The notes under the pieces: model-generated | Told to the model about the DNA's origin: nothing | Database searches by the model: none | The model's input: only the letters and a program-made list of their open reading frames with translations | Assembly (NCBI RefSeq): GCF_041438805.1 | Contig: NZ_CP109190.1 | Coordinates: 9,513,547 to 9,577,546 of the forward strand | Length of the DNA stretch: 64,000 nt | Source: Streptomyces sp. NBC_01707 | GTDB taxonomy: Bacteria; Actinomycetota; Actinomycetes; Streptomycetales; Streptomycetaceae | Direction: 5' to 3' | Made by a program: the position numbers and the translations under genes | Shown: piece after piece, positions 15,216-23,623 of the stretch | Layout of the letters: every line of letters starts with the position of its first letter | Numbering within the stretch: position 1 is the stretch's first letter

Positions 15216-16111
15216 GCCACTACGGACGTCCACTCTCCTTCGGAGTGAGCCTCGACCCGTCCGCCGGGGCCTGGGCGCAGACCCGGCGCCTCGCGCGGAT
15301 GGCGGAGGACTCGGGCCTGGACTACCTCGCCGTCCAGGACCACCCCTACCAGCCCGGCCACCTCGACGCCTGGACCCTGATCACGCATCTGTCCGCGGCC
15401 ACCGGTCGCATCTCCTTCCTCACCGACGTCGCCGACCTGCAGTTGCGTCCGCCGGTGATGCTCGCCAAGGCCGCCGCGTCGCTGAGCGTGCTCACCGATG
15501 GACGGATCCAACTCGGTGTCGGCGGGGGCGGCATTCCCGATGCCATCGCCTCGATGGGCGGACCGGCGCGACGCGGACAGGACATGGTGGCATTCGCCGA
15601 GGAGTCCCTGGGGCTCCTGCGGACGGCCCTGTCCGGGGGCGTCGTACGACTGCACAGCCAGTACCACGCCGTCGGCGGTTACCGCGCCGGACCGGTGTCC
15701 CCGAAGCCCGTCGAGCTCTGGCTCGGCGCCCAGAAGCCGAGGATGCTCGCCGTTGCCGGCCGGTTGGCCGACGGCTGGATCTCTCCGCTGAACATCTACG
15801 TCCCGCCGCAGGAGGTGCCCTCGCGTCAGCGGATCATCGACGAGGCGGTCGCCGACGCAGGCCGCGACCCGAGGACGCTCCGGCGTGTCTACAACGTGAT
15901 CGGCGTGATCGGCGACCATGGGGACGGACCCGGGCTCGTCGGCGATGTGCGGCGGTGGGCAGACAGCCTCGCCGAGTGGGCTGTGGAACTCGGCTTCGAC
16001 ACCTTCGTCTTCTGGCCCGCCACTGACCCCGAGCAGCAGCTCGCGCTCTTCGCCGCCGAGGTCGTGCCCGCGGTGCGCGAGCGCGTCGGCGCCCTCCGGA
16101 GCGGGCGATGA
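15200..16111 (+). CDS. LLM class (luciferase-like) flavin-dependent oxidoreductase, 5' end altered
   Basis: About 303 residues. TIM-barrel motifs: SFGVSLDPSAGAWAQ, DYLAVQDHPYQPGHLDAW, GRISFLTDVADL, GRIQLGVGGGG, PVELWLGAQKPRMLAVAGR and DGWISPLN, typical of F420- or FMNH2-dependent LLM enzymes. The only start (GTG 15200) lies in the IS5 fragment and codes for MAGRAGHYG, which is not family-like; the native first residues and promoter were removed by the insertion. The 3' end overlaps the FAD oxidoreductase start by 4 bases (ATGA), so the two act as a coupled pair. May be silent without its promoter. Confidence 0.82.
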   Translation: MAGRAGHYGRPLSFGVSLDPSAGAWAQTRRLARMAEDSGLDYLAVQDHPYQPGHLDAWTLITHLSAATGRISFLTDVADLQLRPPVMLAKAAASLSVLTDGRIQLGVGGGGIPDAIASMGGPARRGQDMVAFAEESLGLLRTALSGGVVRLHSQYHAVGGYRAGPVSPKPVELWLGAQKPRMLAVAGRLADGWISPLNIYVPPQEVPSRQRIIDEAVADAGRDPRTLRRVYNVIGVIGDHGDGPGLVGDVRRWADSLAEWAVELGFDTFVFWPATDPEQQLALFAAEVVPAVRERVGALRSGR

Positions 16112-17418
16112 ACGGCACCTTCTCCACCGTGCCGGCCGAGCTGGCCGGCAAGCTGGTCATGCCCGACGACCGCCGCTACCGGCTGCTCCGCTCCACCTAC
16201 ACCACTGTGGGCCACCCGGCCGCTGTCGTCCTGCCCGAGTCCGCGGGCGATGTCGCGGCGGCGCTGCGGCTCGCGCGGGAGACAGGGCTTCGGGTGGCCG
16301 TTCGCAGCGGCGGGCACGGCCTGTCCGGCAGCGGGACCAACAACGGCGGGCTCGTCATCGACCTGAGCGCGCTGCACCGAGTCGACGTCCTCGACCGCGG
16401 TTCTCGTCTGGTCCGTGTCGAGGCAGGCGCCCGCTGGGCCCAGGTCGCCCAGGCGCTCGCCCCGCACGGGCTCGCGATCAGTTCGGGCGACCACGGCAAT
16501 GTCGGGGTCGGAGGCATCGCCACCGGGGGCGGCGTCGGATGGCTCGTACGGCAGTACGGGCTCACCGTCGACCACATCCGCGCCGTCGAGGTCGTCCTGC
16601 CCGACGGATCGGCCGTGCGCGCCGATGCCGAGGCCGAGCCCGACCTGCTGTGGGTGATGCGCGGGGCCGGCGCGGGTGCCGGGATTGCGGTGGCCTTCGA
16701 GATCGAGGCCATGGAGCTTCGTGACGTCGGTTATGCGCAGCTGGTCGCGGCGGTGGACCCGGCCGGGGAGACGCTGCGGCGCTGGGAGGCCGTCATGGCG
16801 CGGGCGCCGCGCGAGCTGTCGACGGCGGTGATGCTGTCCTCACAGGGCGCCGCCACCGCCGCGTTCATCACCGCTGTCGTGGCCTCGGACAGCCCGTCCG
16901 TCATCCGCGACGCCATCGAACCGCTGCTCGGCATCGGTGACGTAATGGCCCAGCAGGCCCATGTCGTCTCCTATACAGATCTGGTCCCACCGGTCCACCT
17001 GCACCCCAACACCGGGCAGATGCCCTCCAGCTCGACCAACGGGCTGCTCACCGACATGACTTCGGATGCCGCCCGCGTCCTGGTCGCGGCGTCGGCCGCC
17101 CCCGACCCGGTCCTGGTCCAGCTGCGTTCGCTCGGCGGCGCAGCCCACGACCCGGCCCCCTCTGCCATGGCGTTCACACACCGCCATCAGAACACCCTCG
17201 TCATCGCCTCGGCGTTCCCGCCGGACGACCGCGCCACGCTGGCCGCCGCCTGGGCGCCGCTCGCCCCACACACCGACGGCGCCTACGTGAACTTCGAGAG
17301 CAATCCCGACAAGACGACGTTCACACGTGCCTACCCCGGACCGACCGGTACCCGCGTCACCGACCTGTGGAAGCGCTACGACCCCGACGGCGTCCTGCGC
17401 CCCCGGCCGCCGGCCTGA
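16108..17418 (+). CDS. FAD-binding oxidoreductase, berberine-bridge-enzyme type
   Basis: 436 residues. PCMH-type FAD domain (about 30-210): AVRSGGHGLSGSG contains the His normally linked covalently to FAD, followed by LVIDLSALHRVDV and GDHGNVGVGGIATGGGVGWL. The Cys that gives a second FAD link in some members is absent (the loop reads SSGDHGNVG), so mono-covalent FAD is expected. A BBE C-terminal motif YVNFESNPD precedes WKRYDPDGVLRPRPPA. Oxidises alcohols, sugars or reduced rings using oxygen; substrate unknown. Overlaps the upstream LLM gene by 4 bases. The azoreductase gene follows after 85 bases. Confidence 0.88.
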   Translation: MNGTFSTVPAELAGKLVMPDDRRYRLLRSTYTTVGHPAAVVLPESAGDVAAALRLARETGLRVAVRSGGHGLSGSGTNNGGLVIDLSALHRVDVLDRGSRLVRVEAGARWAQVAQALAPHGLAISSGDHGNVGVGGIATGGGVGWLVRQYGLTVDHIRAVEVVLPDGSAVRADAEAEPDLLWVMRGAGAGAGIAVAFEIEAMELRDVGYAQLVAAVDPAGETLRRWEAVMARAPRELSTAVMLSSQGAATAAFITAVVASDSPSVIRDAIEPLLGIGDVMAQQAHVVSYTDLVPPVHLHPNTGQMPSSSTNGLLTDMTSDAARVLVAASAAPDPVLVQLRSLGGAAHDPAPSAMAFTHRHQNTLVIASAFPPDDRATLAAAWAPLAPHTDGAYVNFESNPDKTTFTRAYPGPTGTRVTDLWKRYDPDGVLRPRPPA

Positions 17419-17503
17419 CCGCCGGCCCCATCGACTCACCGACCACGAGCCCCACGGCACCCGCCGCAGGCGCCCGCCCTGTCACCCCTACTGGAGATAA
17501 TCC

Positions 17504-18154
17504 ATGGCCACGTTGCTGCACATCGACTCCTCCGTGTTCGCGGGCGGCGCCTCCGCCTCCCGCGCCGTCACGGAGACCTTCCGCAAGACCTGGGAAGAGC
17601 AACACCCGGAGAGCACGGTGATCTACCGCGACCTCTCCGTCGCCCCTGTCCCGCAGATCACCGCCGCCGCACACACCGCGGGCTTCACCGACCCGAACGC
17701 CCACTCGCCCGAGCAGGCCGCCGCCTTCGCTGAACGCCTCCAGCTGATCGAGGAACTGGAACAGGCAGACGCGGTGCTGATCGGCGCGCCGATGTACAAC
17801 TACTCGATCCCGTCGACCCTCAAGGCATGGCTGGACAACGTGATCCTCCACGGCCGCACCTCGGGCGAGAACCCCTCTGCCAAGGGCACCCCGGTCACCG
17901 TCGTCGCCAGCCGTGGCGGCTCCTACGCGCCCGGCACCCCGAAGGAGCCCTACGAGTACGTGCAGAACTACCTGACGGCGACTCTCGCCGACATGCTCGC
18001 CCTCGACCTCGACTTCATCGTTCCGGAACTCACCATGGCCCCGCACAACCCGGCCATGGCCGAACTGGTGCCGCTCTGCGAAACCTCCCGCGACCGCGCC
18101 CTGCAGGACGCGACCACCAAGGCCAAGGCCCTCGTCGAACGCCTCGCCGCGTAA
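17504..18154 (+). CDS. azoR: FMN-dependent NADH-azoreductase (AzoR)
   Basis: 216 residues, the family length. Flavodoxin-like: LLHIDSSVFAGGASASRAV (phosphate-binding loop for FMN, about 5-23), ADAVLIGAPMYNYSIPSTLK and AWLDNVILHG (about 87-117), and ASRGGSYAPGTP (about 131-142). Reduces quinones and azo compounds with NADH by two-electron transfer. GGAGAT precedes ATG 17504. Follows the FAD oxidoreductase on the same strand and may share its transcript, giving a small redox cluster. Confidence 0.9.
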   Translation: MATLLHIDSSVFAGGASASRAVTETFRKTWEEQHPESTVIYRDLSVAPVPQITAAAHTAGFTDPNAHSPEQAAAFAERLQLIEELEQADAVLIGAPMYNYSIPSTLKAWLDNVILHGRTSGENPSAKGTPVTVVASRGGSYAPGTPKEPYEYVQNYLTATLADMLALDLDFIVPELTMAPHNPAMAELVPLCETSRDRALQDATTKAKALVERLAA

Positions 18155-18240
18155 ACATGGGAGCGCCGTGCGCGTCCCTGCCGTCAGGGCATCGCACGGC
18201 GTCCTCGATTCGCCCCAACAGCGTCCACGGGAGTGAAGGT

Positions 18241-18480
18241 CGTCTCGACGCCGACGCCCGGCTCATCGTCGCCGCCGCGCGGCCGGCGGCGGGCAACCAC
18301 AACGACTGCAAAGTGGGAGCAGGCAGGCCAAGCATGCCATCGGCCGGGCTACAGCCATCGCGGACGGGCGGCTGCCGGAGCACCGGTCTGGTCATCCCGC
18401 ACGCGAGCGCGCCGGGCCGAACTCCCGGCCAGTTCGGGCTGCCGGCGCAGGCACGTGGTGCGTCCGATGGGCGTTCACAC
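18241..18480 (+). pseudogene. IS5-like transposase central fragment
   Basis: Frameshifted segments RPAAGNHNDCKV and RSTGLVIPH correspond to RPLPGNRNDCKAW and PGTGLVMPH of the intact transposase at 51812-52579. Both ends missing. Confidence 0.7.
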
Positions 18481-18650
18481 ATCCGGTCCCTGACGGCTCA
18501 GTCCGGCCTTGCCGGCGATGACCAGGTCGTTGGCGTACGGGTGCAGGCCTCTTGATCAGGAGCCGGCCGTGTTGATGAAGTTCACGCCCAAGTCGACCGC
18601 GCGGCGCAGTACGCGGACGGCCTCATCGGGGTCCTTGGGGTCGCCCCATC
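18475..18650 (-). pseudogene. Aldo/keto reductase fragment with internal deletion
   Basis: Minus strand reads [29 protein letters not shown], then jumps to LHPYANDLVIAGKAGLSRQG. In aldo/keto reductases the Asp/Tyr segment DTADSYGPG... lies between these blocks; here it is deleted and Asp is Asn. Non-functional. Confidence 0.7.
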
Positions 18651-18679
18651 GTCAGAACGACCGTTCGAGCGTTCTGACG
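18650..18679. promoter_or_regulatory. Inverted repeat CGTCAGAACG-N10-CGTTCTGACG
   Basis: Perfect 10-bp arms between the divergent aldo/keto reductase fragment and the DUF4331 fragment, with an inner GAACG/CGTTC repeat. Typical form and position of a TetR-family operator whose regulated genes have decayed. Confidence 0.5.
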
Positions 18680-18697
18680 GTTTTCGACAGGCGAGCA

Positions 18698-18880
18698 ATG
18701 GAAGAGCCTGACATGTCCAACCACTTCACCGGCCTCAGCCTCGGGCTGTCACTCGGCGACCAGCGCCTCGATCTGTGCGACCTCTACGCCTTCCGGGCGC
18801 CTGGTGCTCCGAGCGGGACCGTTCTTATCCTCAACGCCAATGCCAACGCAGATGCCATGCACCCCGACGTCGTCGCCTGA
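18698..18880 (+). pseudogene. DUF4331 protein, N-terminal fragment
   Basis: From ATG 18698 (or 18713, MSNHFTGLSL) about 55-60 residues: GDQRLDLCDLYAFRAPG and TVLILNANANADAMHPD, the conserved N-terminus of DUF4331 proteins, then a stop. Family members have several hundred residues, so this is truncated; the MDR gene on the opposite strand begins right after. Confidence 0.75.
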
Positions 18881-18891
18881 ACCCGGAACGG

Positions 18892-19911
18892 TCACTCCGC
18901 GACGTCGATGATGATCTTGCCTGCGGCGGATCCGCTCTCCACTGCCTTGTGGGCCTCGGCGGCCGTATGGAGGGTGAAATGCCGGGGATCGACCATGGGC
19001 ATGAGCGCCCCGGCGTCAACAAGGGCGGCCGTCTCCTGCAGAATCTCCCCGTGGTGCTCCCGGCCCCGTCCGGTCAGCATCGGCAGCAGCGTGAAGACGC
19101 CCGAGTACGTGGCCCCGCGGAACGACAAGGGTGCAATGCTGTGGGTGCCCCAACCCAGGGCGCTGACCACATGCCCGGTGTAGGTGCGTACCGCGGTGAA
19201 GGAGGCGTCGAGCGTTTCGCCGCCGACGGTGTCGAAGACGATGTCGAAGCCCTCACCACCGGTGTGCCGGGCGACGTAGTCCTCGACCGGGGTGGTGGTG
19301 TAGTCGATCGGCGTCGCTCCAAGGCGGGCGATGGTCTCCAGGCTGCGGGCCGATCCGGTCGCAAAGACCTCGGCTCCCCTCGCCCGGGCGATCTGAATGG
19401 CCACATGCCCGATGCCGCCGGCTCCGCCGTGGACGAGGACCCGCTGACCGGTCTTCACCTGCGCCCGGTCCACCAGACCCTCCCACGCCGTGATGACGAT
19501 CAGCGGGAGTGCCGCCGCCTCCCGCGGGCTCAAGGAGACGGGCTTGTGCGCAAGCAGCCGGGCGTCGACGGCCGCGTACTCGGCCAGCGAGCCTTGCAGG
19601 TCGCCGACGCCGCCGGTGAGCCCGTACACCTCGTCGCCCGGGGCGAAGCCGGTGACCTCGGGGCCGACGGCCTCGACCACGCCGGCCAGGTCCACTCCGA
19701 GGATGGCGGGCAGCCTGCTGCGAGCGTGGGCCGCCTTACCGGCCCGGATCTTGGTGTCCAGCGGGTTCACGCCGCTGGCCGCTACTCGCACCAGCACCTG
19801 GCCCGCCCCTGCGGCAGGCGTCGTGAGTTCGCTCTGGGTCAGCGGGCCGCCGAACTGCTCCAGCACAACCGCGCGCATGGACGCGGCCGCCGCAGGGCGG
19901 GACGTGGTCAT
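18892..19911 (-). CDS. NADP-dependent medium-chain dehydrogenase (zinc-independent quinone oxidoreductase type)
   Basis: About 339 residues from ATG 19911, which follows AAAGGAAT. N-terminal GroES-like domain (RVAASGVNPLDTKIRAG, GVDLAGVVEAVG, FAPGDEVYGL) and Rossmann domain (VLVHGGAGGIGHVAIQIARA, then FDIVFDTVGGETLD). No structural zinc Cys cluster, so it belongs to the quinone/enone reductase branch. It likely reduces electrophilic enones or quinones with NADPH. An operator-like palindrome (19926-19939), identical to one before the tetR gene at 20000-20587, lies in its leader: direct TetR repression is expected. Confidence 0.9.
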   Translation of the reverse strand: MTTSRPAAAASMRAVVLEQFGGPLTQSELTTPAAGAGQVLVRVAASGVNPLDTKIRAGKAAHARSRLPAILGVDLAGVVEAVGPEVTGFAPGDEVYGLTGGVGDLQGSLAEYAAVDARLLAHKPVSLSPREAAALPLIVITAWEGLVDRAQVKTGQRVLVHGGAGGIGHVAIQIARARGAEVFATGSARSLETIARLGATPIDYTTTPVEDYVARHTGGEGFDIVFDTVGGETLDASFTAVRTYTGHVVSALGWGTHSIAPLSFRGATYSGVFTLLPMLTGRGREHHGEILQETAALVDAGALMPMVDPRHFTLHTAAEAHKAVESGSAAGKIIIDVAE

Positions 19912-19925
19912 AGTATTCCTTTCGA

Positions 19926-19939
19926 ACAGACAGGTCTGT
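19926..19939. promoter_or_regulatory. Putative TetR operator ACAGACAGGTCTGT (site 1)
   Basis: Near-perfect palindrome 15 bases before the MDR start codon. The identical 14-mer occurs at 20641-20654 before the tetR gene. Two identical copies in front of the two same-strand genes strongly suggest one regulator. Confidence 0.7.
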
Positions 19940-19999
19940 TTTCTTTCGATCCGAAAATCTCTCAGATGCCCCGAGAGGGTGCATGAGGGCCTGGAGGGG

Positions 20000-20587
20000 T
20001 CAGGTGGTAGGAGACGGGCAGGAGTATTCGACCGCGAACCGTGCCGCCTCCTTGGCGGCGGCAGGCATGGCCGGGTCCTGCTCGAGCTTGCCCGCCGCCA
20101 GCGCACCGTCGACCAGCAGGGTGAGCTGCAGGGCCAGCTGGGCGGGGTCGGCAGCTCCGGCCGCCTCGGCCAGGTCGCGCACCCATGCCCGCACCGCTCG
20201 CTTGTGTTCGACGGTCACGGTGTGCGGGAGGCTCCCCGGCTCGCTCTCGGCGGCGGCGTTGATGAACGGGCAGCCGTGAAATCCGTGCCGTTCGTAGGAG
20301 GCGGTGACCGCGTCGAACAGACCCACCAGTTGATCGCGGGGACTGTCACCGGCCGCCAGCGCAGCGGCCCGCAGTTTGCCGCGCCAGGAGTCGTCGGTCC
20401 GCCGCAGATAGGCGGCGGCCAGTTCGTCCTTGGACGGGAAGTGCACATACAGGGTGGACTTGGCGACGCCCGAGTCGGCGATGATGCGGTCGACGCCCAC
20501 TCCGCGCAGCCCATGGGCGGAGAACAGCTCTTCCGCCGTCGTAAGGATGCGCTCGCGCGCCGGGAGGCGCTTGGCCGTGGCAGGCAT
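20000..20587 (-). CDS. TetR family transcriptional regulator (quinone/electrophile-type)
   Basis: 195 residues. TetR_N domain: ERILTTAEELFSAHGLRGVG, VDRIIADSGVAKSTLYVHF, PSKDELAAAYL (about 12-60). The C-terminal domain holds GCPFINAAAE, which carries a Cys typical of YcdC/NemR-like or thiol-sensing relatives; redox sensing is possible but unproven. ATG 20587. The identical palindromes at 20641-20654 (own promoter) and 19926-19939 (MDR gene) suggest that it represses itself and the reductase. Confidence 0.9.
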   Translation of the reverse strand: MPATAKRLPARERILTTAEELFSAHGLRGVGVDRIIADSGVAKSTLYVHFPSKDELAAAYLRRTDDSWRGKLRAAALAAGDSPRDQLVGLFDAVTASYERHGFHGCPFINAAAESEPGSLPHTVTVEHKRAVRAWVRDLAEAAGAADPAQLALQLTLLVDGALAAGKLEQDPAMPAAAKEAARFAVEYSCPSPTT

Positions 20588-20640
20588 GGCAGTTACTCGA
20601 CCCTCTCCGGGGACCCTTAGGATTCGTCACCTGAAGACTA

Positions 20641-20654
20641 ACAGACAGGTCTGT
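20641..20654. promoter_or_regulatory. Putative TetR operator ACAGACAGGTCTGT (site 2)
   Basis: Same 14-mer as at 19926-19939, here 53 bases before the tetR start at 20587: expected autoregulatory site. Confidence 0.7.
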
Positions 20655-20927
20655 CCGATCAAGCGGTCGGACGGCGTGCCTGGCTGGCGATCGAGGACCT
20701 CGCAGATACGGGGGCGCAGTGATGAGGCGGATCGCGCGAGCGCGGTCGTTCTTCAGGATGGAAAGGTTCGTTGGCCACGCCGACCCGGGAGGCGTCGGGC
20801 GCCATCGTGCCGTCCCTTCCAGATCCTCCCTCTGCGACCAGGCGGTCGAGGCAGTCACCACCTGCGGCCCGCGGTGCTTCGCTGAAGACGCCCTGGCGCG
20901 ATGCGTCGTGGATCAAGCGGCGCCCGT
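20655..20927. other. Intergenic stretch, no recognised gene
   Basis: An 85-codon minus-strand frame (20659-20916) has no recognisable domain and an unusual composition. Probably remnant DNA between the two tetR genes. Confidence 0.3.
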
Positions 20928-21509
20928 TCAGTCAAGGGCGCCCAGGGCCACTTCGACGACCCCCATCAGCGAGGGCCGGTCCGGATCGATGGCACCCATC
21001 ACCTTCAGCCCCTGCATGGTCACCAGAAGGAATCGGGCCAGGTCGCGGGGACTGCGGGCGGCGGGCAGCTCCCCACTTGCCTGCGCTTCCGCGATGAGCT
21101 CGCAGAGCGCGTCCTCCAGTGAGGCGGTCGTCGAGCGCACGTGCGCTGCGGCCTTGGGGTCGTGTGCGATGCGCTCCGTCGTGGCGCCTACGATCAGGCA
21201 GGCCTGCCGGCTGCCGTCGCGCACGATCGCGTCCACTGTCCCGACCAGGACCTCGCGCAGCAGTTCGCGAGCCGGGGCTCCGCCGCGCAGGAGCTCGACC
21301 AGAGGTAGCGCATACCGTTCGCGGTACCTGTCCATGGCCGCCAGGTACAGCCCCTCCTTGCTGCCGAACGCGGCATACAGCGATCCGCGCCCCACGCCGG
21401 TGGCGCTCACCAGGTCCTGAATCGACGTTCCCTCGTAGCCCCTGCGGCGAAAGGCGTTCATCGCCGCCTCCACCGCCGCCTCCGTGTCGAATTCCCTGAT
21501 ACGCGCCAT
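20928..21509 (-). CDS. TetR/AcrR family transcriptional regulator
   Basis: 193 residues from ATG 21509. TetR_N: FDTEAAVEAAMNAFRRRGYE, GTSIQDLVSATGVGRGSLYA, FGSKEGLYLAAMDRYRE. The C-terminal domain with CLIVGATTERIAHDPKAAAH resembles the large AcrR-type TetR_C_16 group (YxxxCLL...). Divergent from the secreted SnoaL-like gene at 21750. The AT-rich intergenic region contains a CCATATG-A-CATATGG palindrome, its likely operator. Probably controls the SnoaL/Gfo-Idh/MDR/MFS cluster. Confidence 0.9.
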   Translation of the reverse strand: MARIREFDTEAAVEAAMNAFRRRGYEGTSIQDLVSATGVGRGSLYAAFGSKEGLYLAAMDRYRERYALPLVELLRGGAPARELLREVLVGTVDAIVRDGSRQACLIVGATTERIAHDPKAAAHVRSTTASLEDALCELIAEAQASGELPAARSPRDLARFLLVTMQGLKVMGAIDPDRPSLMGVVEVALGALD

Positions 21510-21552
21510 GCCCCGGAGTCTATCAGGAACGAGCAGTACAAATTTTACTTGC

Positions 21553-21567
21553 CCATATGACATATGG
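21553..21567. promoter_or_regulatory. Putative TetR operator CCATATG-A-CATATGG
   Basis: 15-bp palindrome with a one-base centre in an AT-rich patch between the divergent tetR (start 21509) and SnoaL-like (start 21750) genes. Position and symmetry fit an operator for the 20928-21509 regulator. Confidence 0.6.
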
Positions 21568-21749
21568 ACAGAAGTTTTTTTTGACTCTTCGTTCCACATA
21601 AGCTTCACTGCAAGGACGGCGCAACGATCGCCCTCCCGGCAGCGGCGCTCCTTGGATCAGCGTCCGCGCTCACAACGCCGGCCTGAACTCAAGGCCGGAC
21701 AAGACCTGCCGCGCCCGCCCACGAGGCGCGGAGCCGAAAGGAAGACATC

Positions 21750-22361
21750 ATGGACGAACAGGAATCCCGTAAGCCGTCCGCGTGGCGCTCTCGCGTGGCC
21801 GCCGCGGCTGCGGCGGCCACGCTGCTGGTCGGCGGCGGCGCGGGAGCGGCGGCCTGGGCCTCCCAGCCCGCGTCGGCCGAGCACGGCCCGGCACGCTCCC
21901 GTACCGCGTCGGACACGGCCACTGTGCAGCGGCTGGTCGACATCGAGGACATCCGGCAGTTGAAGGCGCGTTACTTCCGGTCCATCGACAGCAAGCAGTG
22001 GTCGAAGCTGGCCACGCTCTTCACCGCCCACCCCACGATCGACGTCGGCGCCAAGTACAGCAGCGGCAAGGAGCTCGCCGAGAAGACGGCGGCGCTGCTC
22101 GGCGACGCCCCCAGCGCCCACCAGGGCTTCCTCCCGGAGATCAAGGTCAATGGCAACCGCGCCTCGGCAATCTGGGCGATGGAGGACTACGTGAGCTTCC
22201 CGGCCGGCTCCAGCTACAAGAGCGGCTTCCACGGCTACGGCGAGTACCACGACACGTACAAGCGGATCAACGGCCACTGGTACATCGACAGCACCGTGCT
22301 GTCCCGGTTCCGGGTGGACAACGTCCCCAACTGGACGCCGCCCTCCGCGCCGAAGAAGTAA
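21750..22361 (+). CDS. Secreted SnoaL-like protein
   Basis: 203 residues. Signal peptide with SRVAAAAAAATLLVGGGAG core and cleavage near SQPASAEH (about 45). The mature region is a SnoaL_4-type NTF2 fold: DIEDIRQLKARYFRSIDSKQ, WSKLATLFTAHPTIDVG, HQGFLPEIKVNG, SAIWAMEDYVSFP, FHGYGEYHDTYKRINGHWYI. Cytosolic homologues act on small ring compounds; the exported form is less usual. A second secreted SnoaL-like protein is encoded at 10337. GAAAGGAAG precedes ATG 21750. Confidence 0.82.
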   Translation: MDEQESRKPSAWRSRVAAAAAAATLLVGGGAGAAAWASQPASAEHGPARSRTASDTATVQRLVDIEDIRQLKARYFRSIDSKQWSKLATLFTAHPTIDVGAKYSSGKELAEKTAALLGDAPSAHQGFLPEIKVNGNRASAIWAMEDYVSFPAGSSYKSGFHGYGEYHDTYKRINGHWYIDSTVLSRFRVDNVPNWTPPSAPKK

Positions 22362-22424
22362 CAACAAGTCAAGACAGACACACCCCCATGGGCCCGTCTG
22401 GGCCCCTATTCGCAGGAGTGAAAC

Positions 22425-23525
22425 ATGAGCACCATCGGTGTCGGCATCATCGGCGGCAGCCAGGGAGGCTGGGCCTCCATCAGCCACATACCCGCCCTGA
22501 AGGCACTGCCGGACTTCGAACTGCGCGCCGTCAGTACCTCGCGCCAGGAATCCGCGAACGCTGCCGGGAAGGAGTTCGGGGTCGAGGCCGCCTTCGACAA
22601 CCACGCGGACCTCCTCGCCCATCCCGGGGTCGACGTCGTCGTGGTCGCGGTCAAGGTCCCCCACCACCGGGAGCTGATCTCGGCGGCGATCGACGCCGGC
22701 AAGACGGTCTACGCCGAATGGCCACTCGCCCTGAACCTGGCCGAGGCCACCGAGCTGACCCGGCGCGCCGAGGCTGCGGGGGTTCGCACCGCGATCGGCC
22801 TGCAGGGCCGTTACCACCCCGAACTCCGCTTCGCGCGCCGCCTGGTCGAGGACGGCCGGATCGGCCGAGTCCTGGGCACCAGCATGGTGGCCTCCGGCAT
22901 GGTCTGGGGCGGGGAGACCACCCGGGCCCATGCGTACTGGTACGACCGGACGCAGGGCGCCACTCCGCTGACCGGCGCCGCCCTCCACGCCATCGACGCG
23001 CTCAACGTCACTCTCGGCCAGTTCGGTCACCTGTCGGCCAACCTCGTCCTGGGCCGCACGCAGGTCACCGTGACCGACGACGGCAACACCGTCGTCCCGG
23101 TGACCGCCCCGGACCAGATCTCCCTCACCGGCACCCTCGACAGCGGCGCCGCGGTGTCCGTCTTCTACCGCGGCGGCACCTCCCGCGGTGACAATTTCCG
23201 CTGGGAGATCAACGGCACCGATGGCGACATCGTCCTGACCGCTCCGTGGGGCAACATCCAGGTCACCGACCTCACGCTCCAGGCCGGCTTCGGTACGGAC
23301 ACGGCGGTCTCCCCGCTCGAGGTGCCCGCCGAGTACTCCGTCGGCATCCCCGCGGGCCTCGTCGGCCCGGCCAGGAACGTTGCCGCGCTCTACACCGACC
23401 TGGGGCGGGACTTGCGCGAAGGAACCCGCACGGTCCCCGACTTCGCCTACGCCCACACGCGCCACCAGCTCCTGGACGCCATCGACCGCTCATCCGCCGA
23501 AGGCGCCGCACAGACCCTGGCCTGA
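22425..23525 (+). CDS. Gfo/Idh/MocA family oxidoreductase
   Basis: 366 residues. N-terminal Rossmann domain with GVGIIGGSQGGWASI (about 4-18), VDVVVVAVKVPHH and a VYAEWPLALNLAEA segment corresponding to the EKP motif of the family (Lys is replaced by Trp-Pro). The C-terminal alpha/beta domain contains MVWGGETTRAHAYWYDRTQG and TGAALHAIDAL with a His at the expected catalytic helix. GCAGGAG precedes ATG 22425. Probably an NAD(P)-dependent sugar or cyclitol-type dehydrogenase; the altered EKP motif weakens a classical assignment. Same strand as the SnoaL, MDR and MFS genes, short gaps. Confidence 0.87.
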   Translation: MSTIGVGIIGGSQGGWASISHIPALKALPDFELRAVSTSRQESANAAGKEFGVEAAFDNHADLLAHPGVDVVVVAVKVPHHRELISAAIDAGKTVYAEWPLALNLAEATELTRRAEAAGVRTAIGLQGRYHPELRFARRLVEDGRIGRVLGTSMVASGMVWGGETTRAHAYWYDRTQGATPLTGAALHAIDALNVTLGQFGHLSANLVLGRTQVTVTDDGNTVVPVTAPDQISLTGTLDSGAAVSVFYRGGTSRGDNFRWEINGTDGDIVLTAPWGNIQVTDLTLQAGFGTDTAVSPLEVPAEYSVGIPAGLVGPARNVAALYTDLGRDLREGTRTVPDFAYAHTRHQLLDAIDRSSAEGAAQTLA

Positions 23526-23623
23526 CCTGCCCGACCCGACCCGACGCCGGTGAGGACAGCCGTGTGCACCCGGCCACCCCCATGCCCCGAATCTGTAACG
23601 AACGGTCAAAATTGCGAGGGATC

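Noticed and set aside
21657..23465. A 602-codon minus-strand open frame
   Set aside because: Overlaps the SnoaL-like and Gfo/Idh genes, which have signal peptide, RBS and family motifs on the plus strand.
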